From the NCBI GenBank assembly GCA_023428245.1, contig JAEYYX010000068.1, positions 14,594-78,593 on the forward strand: a DNA stretch of 64,000 nt, in the 5' to 3' direction. The translations under genes and the position numbers were made by a program. Source of the stretch: Pseudomonadota bacterium. GTDB taxonomy: Bacteria > Myxococcota_A > Polyangia > Polyangiales > Polyangiaceae. Shown in pieces: positions 17,076 to 25,664 of this stretch (positions within the stretch are counted from its first letter, which is position 1; the number at the start of each line of letters is the position of its first letter). The notes beneath the pieces were generated by a model that was given only the letters and a program-made list of their open reading frames with translations, was not told the origin of the DNA and did no database searches.

Positions 17076-18101
17076 TCAGGATGCTCGATCCGCTCCGATC
17101 GCTGCCTTGAGCTCCCGCCGCAGCCCTGCAAACCGTTTCCGGTATTGAGCGGGAGTCATACCCACCTTGCGCTTGAAAAGCCGCCCAAAGAAGGCCGCGT
17201 CCTCGTACCCGACCTGCAGCGCAACCGCTTCGACGGGGTCGTCGGTCGTCTCGAGCATTTGCTTCGCCTCCTCGGTGCGGATGGCATGAAGGTATTCGAG
17301 CGGAGAGAGCCCGGTGGTCTGCCGGAAACGCCGCTGCAAGCTGCGCTCACTGAGCCCGATCCGCTCGATCAGCGCGGCGAGCGGCGACGGCGCGTCGTAG
17401 TGCTCGGCGAGCCACAGCTGGCACTCCTCGACCACCCGATCCGGGGAGACACGGTTCGGAGGAAGCGCCGCGTAGTGGCCCTGACCTCCCGCGTGCCAGT
17501 CGATCAGGGCCAGGCGCGCCGCGTGCATCGCGTCCTCGAGTCCAGCGAAACGAGCCACGAGGTACAAACAAAGGTCCAGATAGGCAGTGCCGCCTCCTCC
17601 TAGCACCAATCTTCCTTCATCAGAGATGACGAGGGCTTGATTCTTGAGGACCGTGACCTCCGGATAGCGACTGAGCCGATCACACCACAGCCAATGAGTC
17701 GTCGCTGAGTGCCCCGCGAGCAGGCCCGCTTCGGCGAGCAGGATCGCACCGGTACAAGCCGTAGCGAGAATGCTCCCCCGCGCGCGAGCGGCGCGCAGGT
17801 ACTCGAGCTCCGGGGTGAAGCGATCATCGAGCTCTTCCTCAGGGCCCACGAGCACCTCAGGCACGCAGAGGATATCGGCGAAATAGTCGTAGGTTCGAGC
17901 GACCTCGACGAGCATGCCGTTGGCCACGCGGAGCGGCCCCAAAGTTCGACCCGTCAGATGAACCTCAAACGGGGAAGGCCGAGGGGGTCCCTTCACGAGC
18001 TGCGACCAGTCACGACGCACCGAAACGAATAGATCCGCCATGCCGTAGAGCAGCGAACCAGACGATTCCGGGATCGTGAGCAGAGCGATACTCGTCTTCA
18101 T
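17076..18101 (-). CDS. AraC-family regulator with DJ-1/PfpI-like N-terminal domain
   Basis: 341 residues from ATG 18101. Residues 1-190 resemble a class I glutamine-amidotransferase/DJ-1 fold, with the nucleophile-elbow-like ATACTGAILLAEAGLLAG; such domains in FtrA/GlxA-type regulators are thought to be ligand sensors. The C-terminus is an AraC double helix-turn-helix: RIGLSERSLQRRFRQTTGLSPLEYLH and VGYEDAAFFGRLFKRKVGMTPAQYR. It is divergent from the sterol-desaturase-like gene (174 bases between starts), so that gene is the natural candidate target. The inducer is unknown. Confidence 0.9.
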   Translation of the reverse strand: MKTSIALLTIPESSGSLLYGMADLFVSVRRDWSQLVKGPPRPSPFEVHLTGRTLGPLRVANGMLVEVARTYDYFADILCVPEVLVGPEEELDDRFTPELEYLRAARARGSILATACTGAILLAEAGLLAGHSATTHWLWCDRLSRYPEVTVLKNQALVISDEGRLVLGGGGTAYLDLCLYLVARFAGLEDAMHAARLALIDWHAGGQGHYAALPPNRVSPDRVVEECQLWLAEHYDAPSPLAALIERIGLSERSLQRRFRQTTGLSPLEYLHAIRTEEAKQMLETTDDPVEAVALQVGYEDAAFFGRLFKRKVGMTPAQYRKRFAGLRRELKAAIGADRAS

Positions 18102-18275
18102 CGGCGGGGAGAGTCCTCGAGTGTCACCCGGAACACGCTTTATCGCAGCGAAAAAAGAGCTCCCGACGAAAGAACCGCCACCCTCGGTCGAAATGGCGCC
18201 TTGCGCCTGGGAGCCGTCGCATCCGACCAGATCTTGTCGGAAGTGGCTCAGGCGTCTCGAGCAACGCCGGGTTAC

Positions 18276-19130
18276 ATGACGAATATGCCCCATCCCATCG
18301 AACTCCTCACCGACCCAGTCGCCTGGGTTATCTTCTCCATGTACGGAATCCTCGCGGTCCTCGAGCTGCTGTTCCCGGCGCGGCGGCTGCCCGCGGTGCC
18401 TGGAGCGCGGCTCCGAGGCATCCTGGCCTTCCTGCTCTTTTTCTTCGTGTCCTCCTATCTCCCGCTCCTATGGGACGCGGAGCTCGAAAAACTCCGCCTC
18501 GTCGACGCGCGAGCGTTCGCTCCCTGGGTTCAGGTCGTGCTCGCCATCCTTGCCTACGAGCTCGTCGGCTACGCCTACCATCGGGCGCTCCATCGGTCGG
18601 ACTTGCTCTTCCGCCACGTCCACCAGGCCCATCATGCCTCCGAGCGACTCGACGTCCCGAGCTCCTTCTATTTCCATCCTCTGGATATGGTCGGTTGGAC
18701 ATTCGTGACCAGCCTGGGACTCGTCGTGGTGTGCGGGGTCGCCGCCGAGGCGGCCACACTAGCGATCCTGGTCGTGACGTTCCTCGCAGCATTTCAACAC
18801 ACGAACCTCAGAACCCCCCACTGGCTCGGCTACATCATCCAGAGACCCGAGAGCCACTCACTCCATCACCAGCGCGGCTACCATCAGAACAACTACGCAG
18901 ACGTGCCTCTCATCGACATGCTGTTCGGCACCTTCGAAAACCCGAGGGAGTTCGCGCCCCAGCAAGGATTTTTTCCGGGCGCCTCAACGAAAATTGTCTC
19001 GCTCCTCGTCGGCCGCCGTCTTCTCGAACAAGCTGGCTCCCCGAGCAAGCCCCGCTCACGCTCAGCGCAGGCCTCCTTGCCGTCGCCCCGCGGGGCGCTC
19101 CTGACCCAAAGGTCTCGCTATGACATGTGA
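18276..19130 (+). CDS. fatty acid hydroxylase / sterol desaturase superfamily membrane enzyme
   Basis: 284 residues from ATG 18276; ATG 18285 is an alternative. Several transmembrane segments come first (AWVIFSMYGILAVLELLF, LRGILAFLLFFFVSSYL). The histidine clusters that hold the di-iron site follow: YHRALHRSDLLFRHVHQAHH, then FQHTNLR and SHSLHHQRGYHQNNYAD. This is the ERG3/fatty acid hydroxylase superfamily. The substrate (a lipid, sterol or carotenoid) cannot be told. It is divergent from the AraC-type regulator and convergent with the small anchored protein at 19152. The C-terminal 40 residues are Ser/Pro-rich. Confidence 0.86.
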   Translation: MTNMPHPIELLTDPVAWVIFSMYGILAVLELLFPARRLPAVPGARLRGILAFLLFFFVSSYLPLLWDAELEKLRLVDARAFAPWVQVVLAILAYELVGYAYHRALHRSDLLFRHVHQAHHASERLDVPSSFYFHPLDMVGWTFVTSLGLVVVCGVAAEAATLAILVVTFLAAFQHTNLRTPHWLGYIIQRPESHSLHHQRGYHQNNYADVPLIDMLFGTFENPREFAPQQGFFPGASTKIVSLLVGRRLLEQAGSPSKPRSRSAQASLPSPRGALLTQRSRYDM

Positions 19131-19151
19131 ATCTTGCGAACGGGGAGGGCC

Positions 19152-19592
19152 TCAGGGACCGCCCGCTGCTTCCGCCAAGCGACGGTCGATGCGAATGAGC
19201 GCAGCGCTCGCCTCCTCGCCATAACGAGTCCCACCGCGCCCAGGGTATTTCGTCCGCTCCTCGTGCACCCTGAGCGCATCCCAAGCCGCTCGAGCGATAC
19301 TAAGCTTCCCTTCTGCCTCAGCCCCACGCGCGATGGCACGCAAACGGTCCTCCGCTGCGTGGACGTGGGGAGCACCGGGAACGTAAGCCCGAAGAGCAAG
19401 CTCAGCGCCGCGCATCGATTCAGAGAGCGCTCCCCGATGAAAAGTCTGGTCGCTCTCCCGCATGGATTGTTCTCCGCGCTCGAGCAACCGATAGGTCCAA
19501 ACCCCGCCACCCATCAGGAGCGCCAAGAGCAGCAAGGCAATTCCCGAAAGAAGCTTGGACGAGGGAGACCTTCGCGCGCCTGGCTGACTCAC
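19152..19592 (-). CDS. small membrane-anchored helical protein, function unknown
   Basis: 146 residues from a GTG that overlaps the stop of the upstream permease (GTGA, 4 bases), so the two are translationally coupled. One N-terminal transmembrane segment (LLSGIALLLLALLMGGGVW) is followed by a helical, Ala/Arg/Glu-rich domain of TPR-like look (FHRGALSESMRGAELALRAYVPGAP and AARAAWDALRVHEER-like positions). It probably faces the periplasm. I do not recognise a named family. The coupling suggests it works with the ABC-2 permease. Confidence 0.75.
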   Translation of the reverse strand: MSQPGARRSPSSKLLSGIALLLLALLMGGGVWTYRLLERGEQSMRESDQTFHRGALSESMRGAELALRAYVPGAPHVHAAEDRLRAIARGAEAEGKLSIARAAWDALRVHEERTKYPGRGGTRYGEEASAALIRIDRRLAEAAGGP

Positions 19593-20518
19593 AGAAAGTC
19601 TCTACGCTCGAAGATGAGGACCGCCCCCACAAGAAGGAACACGATCCATCCCAGGGCCTGCAAAGACGCCCAACCCATGTAAGGACCAAGCGGAACCTGC
19701 ACAGCTTCGCCTGTCAGAAATGCCCGCGTCGGGACATACACCATCAGGTTCGGCACGACCGCCGCCAGTCCCTCGCCCACACTCTTGATGAAGGCGCCGA
19801 AGACTCTCTCCGGCAGCGCTGCAAGGGTCGCAGCCCCTCGCCCCACGACCACCATAGCCAAGCTAAAAACAGCTGTCAGAAAAGGCGAGGAGAACGCAGC
19901 GAAGACGAGCGTGAGCGCCGCGACAATTCCGACTTCGAGAGCCGTGAGCGCTCCTTGCAGCACGATTACTCGGAGCTCAGAGCGCTGAGCCGAGCTCAGC
20001 CACAAGCCGAGCGACAAGAGCAGCACCGCGGCAGGGATCGGCATCCAGGTTCGGAGCTTCGGCTTCTTGTAGGAGAGAAGCGAGATGGCGATGGTGAGCA
20101 CAAGCAAGGGCCAAAGGGCGCGCCCCGCCGCGCCCGCCTGCACTCCGATGGCCACCAACAGCACCCCCGCGTTCGCGACGATGAAGACGAGCAGAGTGAG
20201 CCAAGTACCGAGAAATTTCCCGACGATGTACTCGGCTCGGCGCATCGGCCGCGCCAAGATCGGATAGATCGTCTTGAGCTCGAGCTCCCGATACAGGCTC
20301 GTCGCCGTGATCACGACCGCGACCACGATCGAGTACACCGAAATGGCCGCAGACCCGAGGTCGGAGACGACGCGATCGTGACTCTTCAGGGCGTACGCAC
20401 CCACGACCAGCGCATAACCGAGAGTCACCACGGCCAGGCCGAAAAGGCCGTGCAGAATCCGGGCTCGGACCGCTTCTCGATAGGTATTCAAGCTAACGGT
20501 GAAGACTCGAGCGAGCAT
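19589..20518 (-). CDS. ABC-2 type transporter permease
   Basis: 309 residues with about six hydrophobic segments. The start MLARVFTVSLNTYREAVRARILHGLFGLAVV, then RELELKTIYPILARPMRRAEYIVGKFLGTWLT, is typical of ABC-2 permeases of the NosY/GldF kind. These form the membrane part of exporters or of gliding/secretion-associated ABC systems. No ATP-binding protein is encoded on either side in this window, so the partner must lie elsewhere. It overlaps the 146-residue anchored protein gene by 4 bases. Confidence 0.85.
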   Translation of the reverse strand: MLARVFTVSLNTYREAVRARILHGLFGLAVVTLGYALVVGAYALKSHDRVVSDLGSAAISVYSIVVAVVITATSLYRELELKTIYPILARPMRRAEYIVGKFLGTWLTLLVFIVANAGVLLVAIGVQAGAAGRALWPLLVLTIAISLLSYKKPKLRTWMPIPAAVLLLSLGLWLSSAQRSELRVIVLQGALTALEVGIVAALTLVFAAFSSPFLTAVFSLAMVVVGRGAATLAALPERVFGAFIKSVGEGLAAVVPNLMVYVPTRAFLTGEAVQVPLGPYMGWASLQALGWIVFLLVGAVLIFERRDFL

Positions 20519-20573
20519 GGGCGAAGAGTACTTTCGATCGTGGTCTCAAGGGGGGGCAGAAAGGACAGAAAGC

Positions 20574-21869
20574 TCAGCTCCGTCCGGGGAACTCCGATGG
20601 CGACAGCGCCTCCAACGTCTCCTTCAGATGTTCCGGCTGGACGGGCGGCTTGAGGGCCGAGAGCAGCCCCTCGAGATCGCTGTGGGGCGCGCGGCTGCCG
20701 TCGCTCGGGGGAATGAGCGGCGTCGGATTCTGGGGAGGAAGGTCCGACCGGGGTCGCGCGGTTCGAAACCTGTCGAGAGCTGGGGGCACGGCCTCGGATG
20801 GCATGGCCCATGAAGGGCGAGGTGTCTCAATGGTCGCCGGTGGTGGCTCTTCCGATTCGTCCAGCTCGACAGAGAACTCGAAATCCTCGTCTGGCACTTC
20901 GCCCTCGATCGGTGCCACCTGAGCGCCCGCGGCACGCAGCTCTGCGATTAGATCCGTGAGAGATTCCTCGACGGGAGCTATAACGATCGTCGGTTCGTCG
21001 TCGAAGGGGTCGGGCTCCGCCCGAGCCATATCAGGCACGCCCCGGATCGTGTCGGGGGCCGGCTCACTCGCCTCCAAGGGAGCCGGATCGAAGAGAGATG
21101 CGAGAGAGGAGGCCTGCTCCACTCGCTCAAGCACCGGCGCGGCTCCAGGGTGCACGAGTGGAGAGACAGGCGCGGGTACGGCGGCGGGCGCCGGCGCGGC
21201 CGGCGGGTACTCCTGAGGCGCGCTCGGAACAGGGCGATGCATTTCGCGCCATGCAATCGACGCAGGATCGGTCGCGCCCCCCCGGGTTGCCTCCATAGAT
21301 TTCGCGCGCGCGGCGAGCTCCGATGAAACAGCAAGATGAGGCGTCACGGCGTCTTCTTCACGGCGTGCCGGAGGCAGCGGCGCTCCTTGTTTCAGAGGGG
21401 ATTCTTTCACCTCAGCGGGTGCGCTCTCCGGCAGAGCGACGTCAGGCACAATCAGGCCGCGCTCTAGCGCGCGAAGCGTCTCGCGCGAAAGACGAGAGAG
21501 AGAGCGCTTGGCTGCCCGCCGATTCACAGGAACGAGCGCCGCCTCGAGCTCCGTCACCAAAGAAGCAAGACCCCGCATTTCGTCGCGAGTCGCCACTCGT
21601 GAGAGGTTCGGGAACGGTGTGCGCACCTCTGCGAGAAGTTCCCCGAGCACTTGCCTGAGAACCTTCTCTTGGACCTCGGGACGCGTCGGCTCAGAAACGA
21701 CCTCGACGTGACCGTCTTCGTTCAAGCGAATTGCGCGCGGAAGCGGAAGCGCACCAGCCGCAAGCACCGCGTCGGCTGCGCCGAGCACTAAGTAACCACA
21801 CACCTCGCCGACGAGGGCGACCTCTCCGATTCGAGCGGCGGCCAGAACGTCGGCGACGGAAACGCTCAC
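20574..21869 (-). CDS. hypothetical protein with disordered Pro/Glu-rich C-terminus
   Basis: 431 residues; ATG 21869 overlaps the hisF stop by 4 bases. Residues 1-150 look folded (VADVLAAARIGEVALVGEVCGYLVLGAAD, LVTELEAALVPVNRRAAKRSLSRLSRETLRALERG). The rest is low-complexity Ala/Pro/Glu sequence with acidic stretches such as VPDEDFEFSVELDESEEPPP, ending in a short helix (LEGLLSALKPPVQPEHLKETLEALSP). No signal peptide or membrane segment. I do not recognise the family. Coupling to hisF may be only positional. Confidence 0.75.
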   Translation of the reverse strand: MSVSVADVLAAARIGEVALVGEVCGYLVLGAADAVLAAGALPLPRAIRLNEDGHVEVVSEPTRPEVQEKVLRQVLGELLAEVRTPFPNLSRVATRDEMRGLASLVTELEAALVPVNRRAAKRSLSRLSRETLRALERGLIVPDVALPESAPAEVKESPLKQGAPLPPARREEDAVTPHLAVSSELAARAKSMEATRGGATDPASIAWREMHRPVPSAPQEYPPAAPAPAAVPAPVSPLVHPGAAPVLERVEQASSLASLFDPAPLEASEPAPDTIRGVPDMARAEPDPFDDEPTIVIAPVEESLTDLIAELRAAGAQVAPIEGEVPDEDFEFSVELDESEEPPPATIETPRPSWAMPSEAVPPALDRFRTARPRSDLPPQNPTPLIPPSDGSRAPHSDLEGLLSALKPPVQPEHLKETLEALSPSEFPGRS

Positions 21870-22630
21870 GCCTCCCCCCGTACCAAGACCCCGCTCGTCC
21901 GCAGATACTGCTTCGCTTCTTGGATCGAATGCCGCCCGTCGTGGAAGATTGAGGCTGCAAGAGCCGCGTCGGCTCCTCCGTCGACGAGTCCTTCGCGCAA
22001 ATGGTCGAGTGTGCCGACCCCCCCGGACGCGATCACCGGAATCGTGACCCGCAGGGTGACCTGGCGCAGAAGCTCAATGTCATAGCCGGCGTGAGTTCCG
22101 TCGCGGTCCATGCTCGTGAGCAGAATCTCCCCTGCACCCAGCTCGGCCGCGCGCGCGGCCCATTCGACAGCATTGAGCCCCGATGGCCGGCGGCCCCCAT
22201 GCGTGTACACGCCATAGGTACCGTCACTTTCGCGACGCGCATCGATGGCCACGACGAGCACCTGCCGTCCCCAAGCGGAGGACACGTCCGCGATCAGCTC
22301 CGGGCGCGCTATCGCCGAACTGTTGATGCTCACTTTGTCCGCGCCGGCATCGAGCAGAGCGTGGACATCATCAACCGAACGGACTCCCCCGCCCACGGTC
22401 AGGGGCACAAAAACTTCACGCGCCGTCCGCTCCACGATGTCGAGCAGAGCCCCCCGCGCCTCGTGGGAGGCTGTAATGTCCAAGAAGGTGATCTCATCCG
22501 CTCCGGCGGCATCGTACCGGCGGGCACACTCGACAGGGTCGCCAGCGTCGCGAATATTGACGAAATTTACGCCTTTGACGACGCGTCCATCGCGGACGTC
22601 GAGGCAGGGAATGAGGCGTTTGGCCAGCAC
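21866..22630 (-). CDS. hisF: imidazole glycerol phosphate synthase, cyclase subunit HisF
   Basis: 254 residues from GTG 22630. It has the (beta-alpha)8 barrel hallmarks: KRLIPCLDVRDGRVVKGVNF with catalytic Asp11, LTVGGGVRSVDD, VVAIDARRESDG with the second catalytic Asp, and IPVIASGGVGTLDHL. With HisH it converts PRFAR and ammonia to IGP and AICAR in histidine synthesis. No other his gene is visible in the window, so the pathway is split in this genome. The gene is divergent from the zinc-ribbon protein gene at 22763 and overlaps the downstream gene by 4 bases. Confidence 0.95.
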   Translation of the reverse strand: MLAKRLIPCLDVRDGRVVKGVNFVNIRDAGDPVECARRYDAAGADEITFLDITASHEARGALLDIVERTAREVFVPLTVGGGVRSVDDVHALLDAGADKVSINSSAIARPELIADVSSAWGRQVLVVAIDARRESDGTYGVYTHGGRRPSGLNAVEWAARAAELGAGEILLTSMDRDGTHAGYDIELLRQVTLRVTIPVIASGGVGTLDHLREGLVDGGADAALAASIFHDGRHSIQEAKQYLRTSGVLVRGEA

Positions 22631-22762
22631 CCGTCCATCTTTGCGGAACCGGGACCTGTGCGAAAGTCCAGAAGTGGGGCCGGTTGCCGGTTCCCTCCAA
22701 AACTCTGTGCCGGCTGCAGGGGAGGTTTGGACAAGAGGGTCCAGAATGGGCTAGGGAAAGGT

Positions 22763-24697
22763 ATGCCTTTTTGCGGAGCATGCGGGGCGCCAAACCCAGC
22801 GGAAAGCACTCATTGCGCCGCATGCCACTCACCGCTTGAGAGCGCGGAACCCGAAGCGATCCCTTTCGGCAGCACGCTCACGGCACCCACTCGCAGAAGC
22901 CGCGACGAAGAGCTCGCCTACCGCGCCGCGCACCCGAGCCGAGCTCCCTCGACGCTCCCGGCCATTACCCCTCCAGAGCCCTCACCAGGCCATGCTCGGC
23001 CCGGCGCCCAAACCATCCACGTCGAAACGCTCGACCTGACCACCACCCCCCTCCCGCCTCCACTGGAGCCTGCGCGCGCAGGCGGTCGCGCGGCTCTCGC
23101 CAAGACCATGGTCGGCATCGCCCCCGAGCTCCCCTCCGCGACCCAGGCGACGCCGGGTGGCCCCACGGCACCGGACAAGCCTTCCGGAGCTGCCGCCTCT
23201 CTCGCGCAGACGACCCTCGGGTTCGCGCCCGTCGACCTCCAGATCCGCTCTCAGGAACCTCGACCGACGACTCAGCGCCTGGGTGCAACAGTGATCGGCA
23301 TGCCGGCGCGCGCCGATCTGCCGTCCGCGGAGCCCCGTCCTGTGGAGCGTCCCCTCGGAGGCACTTTGCTCGGAGTCGCTCGCCCTGGGATCGCGCCGAC
23401 CGGCGACGCATTGCCCCCCTCAGCGCGCAGCTTCTCGACGACGCCAGGTATCGCCGGCTCGCCTTTTCGCTCACCCGAGGCCGCCCCGCCCCCCGAGATC
23501 GCCTCGCCCCAGCCGGCTTCCCTCGAGCCTGCTTCTCGGCTCGTGACGGCCTCTCCCCGGACACGTTCGAAGGCCATGTGGTTCACGTTCGGCGTGATCG
23601 GCGCAGCCGCAATCGGCGCAGGACTCGCTTGGATGACCCGCCCCAGCTTCGCAATACGGGTGAGCCGTTTCGAGACGACCGCTGAAGGCGGCGACTTCCT
23701 CGTGCTCGAATGCAAGGAGTGCCCCCCTGGGTCCACAGTCCGCATCGGAGCCACGACCGAAGCCTTCAAGAGCGGGCAAGCCCGCCTCAGCGCCGGCAAG
23801 AGACTCGCTGTGGGGCAAAACGAGGTCGAAGTGCTACTCACGCCCCAAGGCCGCGATCCGGAGAAGATCACGCTCGCCGTCCCTGTCGCGTTCCGTGTCG
23901 ACACCTCTCTCGAAGAGCTCATGAGCGACACGCCCCGCGCGCGGATCGAAGTGAGCGCACCTGAGGGCGCAAAGGTAAAAATCCAAGGCCAAGAGGCGCC
24001 CCTCACGAGCGGAGTCGCGGCGCTCGACGTCCCTCTCGGGGCTATGACTTCCGGCTTCGCCGACACTGCTGAGCCCATCGAGCGCATCGTCCCGATCGAG
24101 GTCGAGCGCGACGGGCACGCGAAGACGACGGAGGCCCATGTCAGCGCCTGGATCGTACCGCTCCGACTGACAAGCCCGGCGGAAGGCCACGTGCTCCGAG
24201 GCGGACCTCTGCTCGTGAGCGGTCGCACAGTGAAAAACGCTCAGGTGACCGTCGGAAATCTGAGCGTCGACGCGAACTTCGAAGGAGAATTCTCTCTGAT
24301 CCTGGAAACGCCGAAGCCAGGCCCCCTCGAGGTCGTCGTGAAACACCCCCAGAGCGTCGGAAGAAGGGCGACTCTGCACCTCGAGGCCACCGAGACCCGT
24401 AGTGCCGCACCGGCCCCTCTCGCGGATTGGAAACCGGGCGCCCTCGTCCGGGCCGACGGAATCGTCGTGGAGGTGCGTTCGGACGGGGGAAGCCGCCTCG
24501 TGATCGATGTGGAAGGAGGCTGCCTGACCCCGCCCTGTCTCGCGAGTGTGACTTATGGCGAGCCGATCCAACTCTCCCCAGGCAGCCGTACCGCTGCCAT
24601 CGGAACGGTTGTCACACAGAAGCCGCCGCGACTGCTTGCTTCGAGTTTGCACGAACTCGGGGCAAGCGCCTCCTCGGCCGGAAAAGCCAAGAAATGA
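22763..24697 (+). CDS. zinc-ribbon, Pro-rich, single-pass membrane protein with Ig-like C-terminus
   Basis: 644 residues from ATG 22763; the frame is open far upstream but that part is antisense to hisF. The start MPFCGACGAPNPAESTHCAAC is a two-CxxC zinc ribbon (Cys4, Cys7, Cys18, Cys21). About 240 residues of Pro/Ala/Thr-rich linker follow, with recurring TxxG(I/V)AP-like pieces. A transmembrane segment near residues 272-290 (MWFTFGVIGAAAIGAGLAW) precedes a beta-rich external part with SPAEGHVLRGGPLLVSGRT and NFEGEFSLILETP, which look like bacterial Ig-like/glucodextranase-B-like repeats. Orientation would be zinc ribbon inside and beta domains outside. Function unknown. Confidence 0.82.
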   Translation: MPFCGACGAPNPAESTHCAACHSPLESAEPEAIPFGSTLTAPTRRSRDEELAYRAAHPSRAPSTLPAITPPEPSPGHARPGAQTIHVETLDLTTTPLPPPLEPARAGGRAALAKTMVGIAPELPSATQATPGGPTAPDKPSGAAASLAQTTLGFAPVDLQIRSQEPRPTTQRLGATVIGMPARADLPSAEPRPVERPLGGTLLGVARPGIAPTGDALPPSARSFSTTPGIAGSPFRSPEAAPPPEIASPQPASLEPASRLVTASPRTRSKAMWFTFGVIGAAAIGAGLAWMTRPSFAIRVSRFETTAEGGDFLVLECKECPPGSTVRIGATTEAFKSGQARLSAGKRLAVGQNEVEVLLTPQGRDPEKITLAVPVAFRVDTSLEELMSDTPRARIEVSAPEGAKVKIQGQEAPLTSGVAALDVPLGAMTSGFADTAEPIERIVPIEVERDGHAKTTEAHVSAWIVPLRLTSPAEGHVLRGGPLLVSGRTVKNAQVTVGNLSVDANFEGEFSLILETPKPGPLEVVVKHPQSVGRRATLHLEATETRSAAPAPLADWKPGALVRADGIVVEVRSDGGSRLVIDVEGGCLTPPCLASVTYGEPIQLSPGSRTAAIGTVVTQKPPRLLASSLHELGASASSAGKAKK

Positions 24698-24757
24698 ACG
24701 GTGAGGAGGCGCCGTCTCCCCCTGGCGCGAGCCCAGGGCCGGCGCTAAGAAGGCCTT

Positions 24758-25081
24758 ATGGTTTCGATCACCCCCTATGCGGCTGAGAAGGTCCGTGAGA
24801 TCGCCCTTGCAGAGGGACTCCTAGAGCAAGGGCTCCGCCTCCGCGTCATCGGTGGCGGGTGCGCCGGGTTCCAGTACGATCTGTATTTCGAAGACAAGCC
24901 GACCGACATGGACGAGCTCTTCGAGTCCAACGGAGTGAAGATGTACGTCGACCCCCTGAGCTACCAGTACCTCGATGGAACCGAGATCGATTACGTCGAA
25001 GGAGTCCACGGCTCCGGATTCAAGTTCGGAAACCCGAACGTGTCCGGAACCTGCGGCTGCGGTAGCTCCTTCTCGGTCTAA
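24758..25081 (+). CDS. erpA: iron-sulfur cluster insertion protein (HesB/IscA/ErpA family)
   Basis: 107 residues, with AAGAAGG just upstream of ATG 24758. The three cluster-binding cysteines are present: Cys35 in RVIGGGCAGFQYDL, and Cys99 and Cys101 in SGTCGCGSSF at the C-terminus. A-type carriers deliver Fe-S clusters to client apoproteins. The sequence FKFGNPNVSGTCGCGSSF is typical of ErpA. It stands alone, without isc or suf genes, and is followed by a strong terminator. Confidence 0.9.
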   Translation: MVSITPYAAEKVREIALAEGLLEQGLRLRVIGGGCAGFQYDLYFEDKPTDMDELFESNGVKMYVDPLSYQYLDGTEIDYVEGVHGSGFKFGNPNVSGTCGCGSSFSV

Positions 25082-25108
25082 CCGTCTCTCCCTCCTGTTC
25101 CGGAAATA

Positions 25109-25137
25109 GGCTCCTCGTTTTTGGGGGAGCCTTTTTT
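25109..25137 (+). terminator. Rho-independent terminator after erpA
   Basis: GGCTCC pairs with GGAGCC around a short T/G-rich loop and is followed by six T residues. It starts 27 bases after the erpA stop. The following 120 bases before rnpB contain no gene I can support. Confidence 0.8.
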
Positions 25138-25259
25138 CGTTTGTCCGCTCTCGACTGGCTCCAAGAGCACCTGAAATGCCCCTCGAATGCGGTCTTCACC
25201 CCCACCGGCGCTCTTCCCTGGAGCGTCGTGACGGGCAAGGGGGTCTGTGTTAGGCCTGC

Positions 25260-25636
25260 CGCGAACGAGATACACAGACGATCGCCGGATCCGCTCAGGA
25301 TCGGGAGGAAAGTCCGGGCTCCACAGGGTAGGATGCCGGGTAACGCCCGGTGAAGGTGACTTCGAGGATAGTGCCACAGAAAGCAAACCGCTGGCCTAGA
25401 GCCAGTAAGGGTGAAAGGGTGGTGTAAGAGACCACCGCGAGTCCGGTAACGGACTCGGCACGGCAAACCCCATCCGGAGCAAGGCCAAGCAGAGGAGTCG
25501 GGTGACCCGCCCATTGCCTCCTCGGGTAGGCTGCTCGAGACTCACGGTAACGGGAGTCCTAGAGGAATGATCGTCAGGTCCAGGTGGGCGACCACCGGGG
25601 CCCCACAGAACCCGGCTTAAGTGGATCTCGGTCCGT
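25260..25636 (+). ncRNA. rnpB: RNase P RNA, bacterial class A
   Basis: About 377 bases carrying the universal core: GAGGAAAGTCCGGGCTCCAC, ATGCCGGGTAACGCCCGG, GTGCCACAGAAAGCAAACCG, GTAAGGGTGAAAGGGTG, CCGGAGCAAGGCCAA, GGGTAGGCTGCTCGAG, and the 3' part ACAGAACCCGGCTTA. The ends are set by pairing of CGAACGAGATACAC (from 25262) with GTGGATCTCGGTCCG (to 25635) as helix P1, so they may be off by a few bases. The RNA is the catalytic subunit that trims tRNA 5' leaders. Order and spacing follow the E. coli (A-type) RNA. A terminator follows at once. Confidence 0.96.
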
Positions 25637-25664
25637 ACCGGCCCTCGCGGCCGGTGCGCTTTTT
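25637..25664 (+). terminator. Rho-independent terminator of rnpB
   Basis: ACCGGCC and GGCCGGT form a 7-bp GC-rich stem, then GCGC and five T residues. The last two T residues of the tract are shared with the TAA stop codon (complement at 25663-25665) of the convergent membrane protein gene. Confidence 0.75.

Noticed and set aside
22001..22762. A 254-codon N-terminal extension of the zinc-ribbon protein
   Set aside because: It is antisense to hisF, and the zinc ribbon MPFCGACG starts naturally at 22763.
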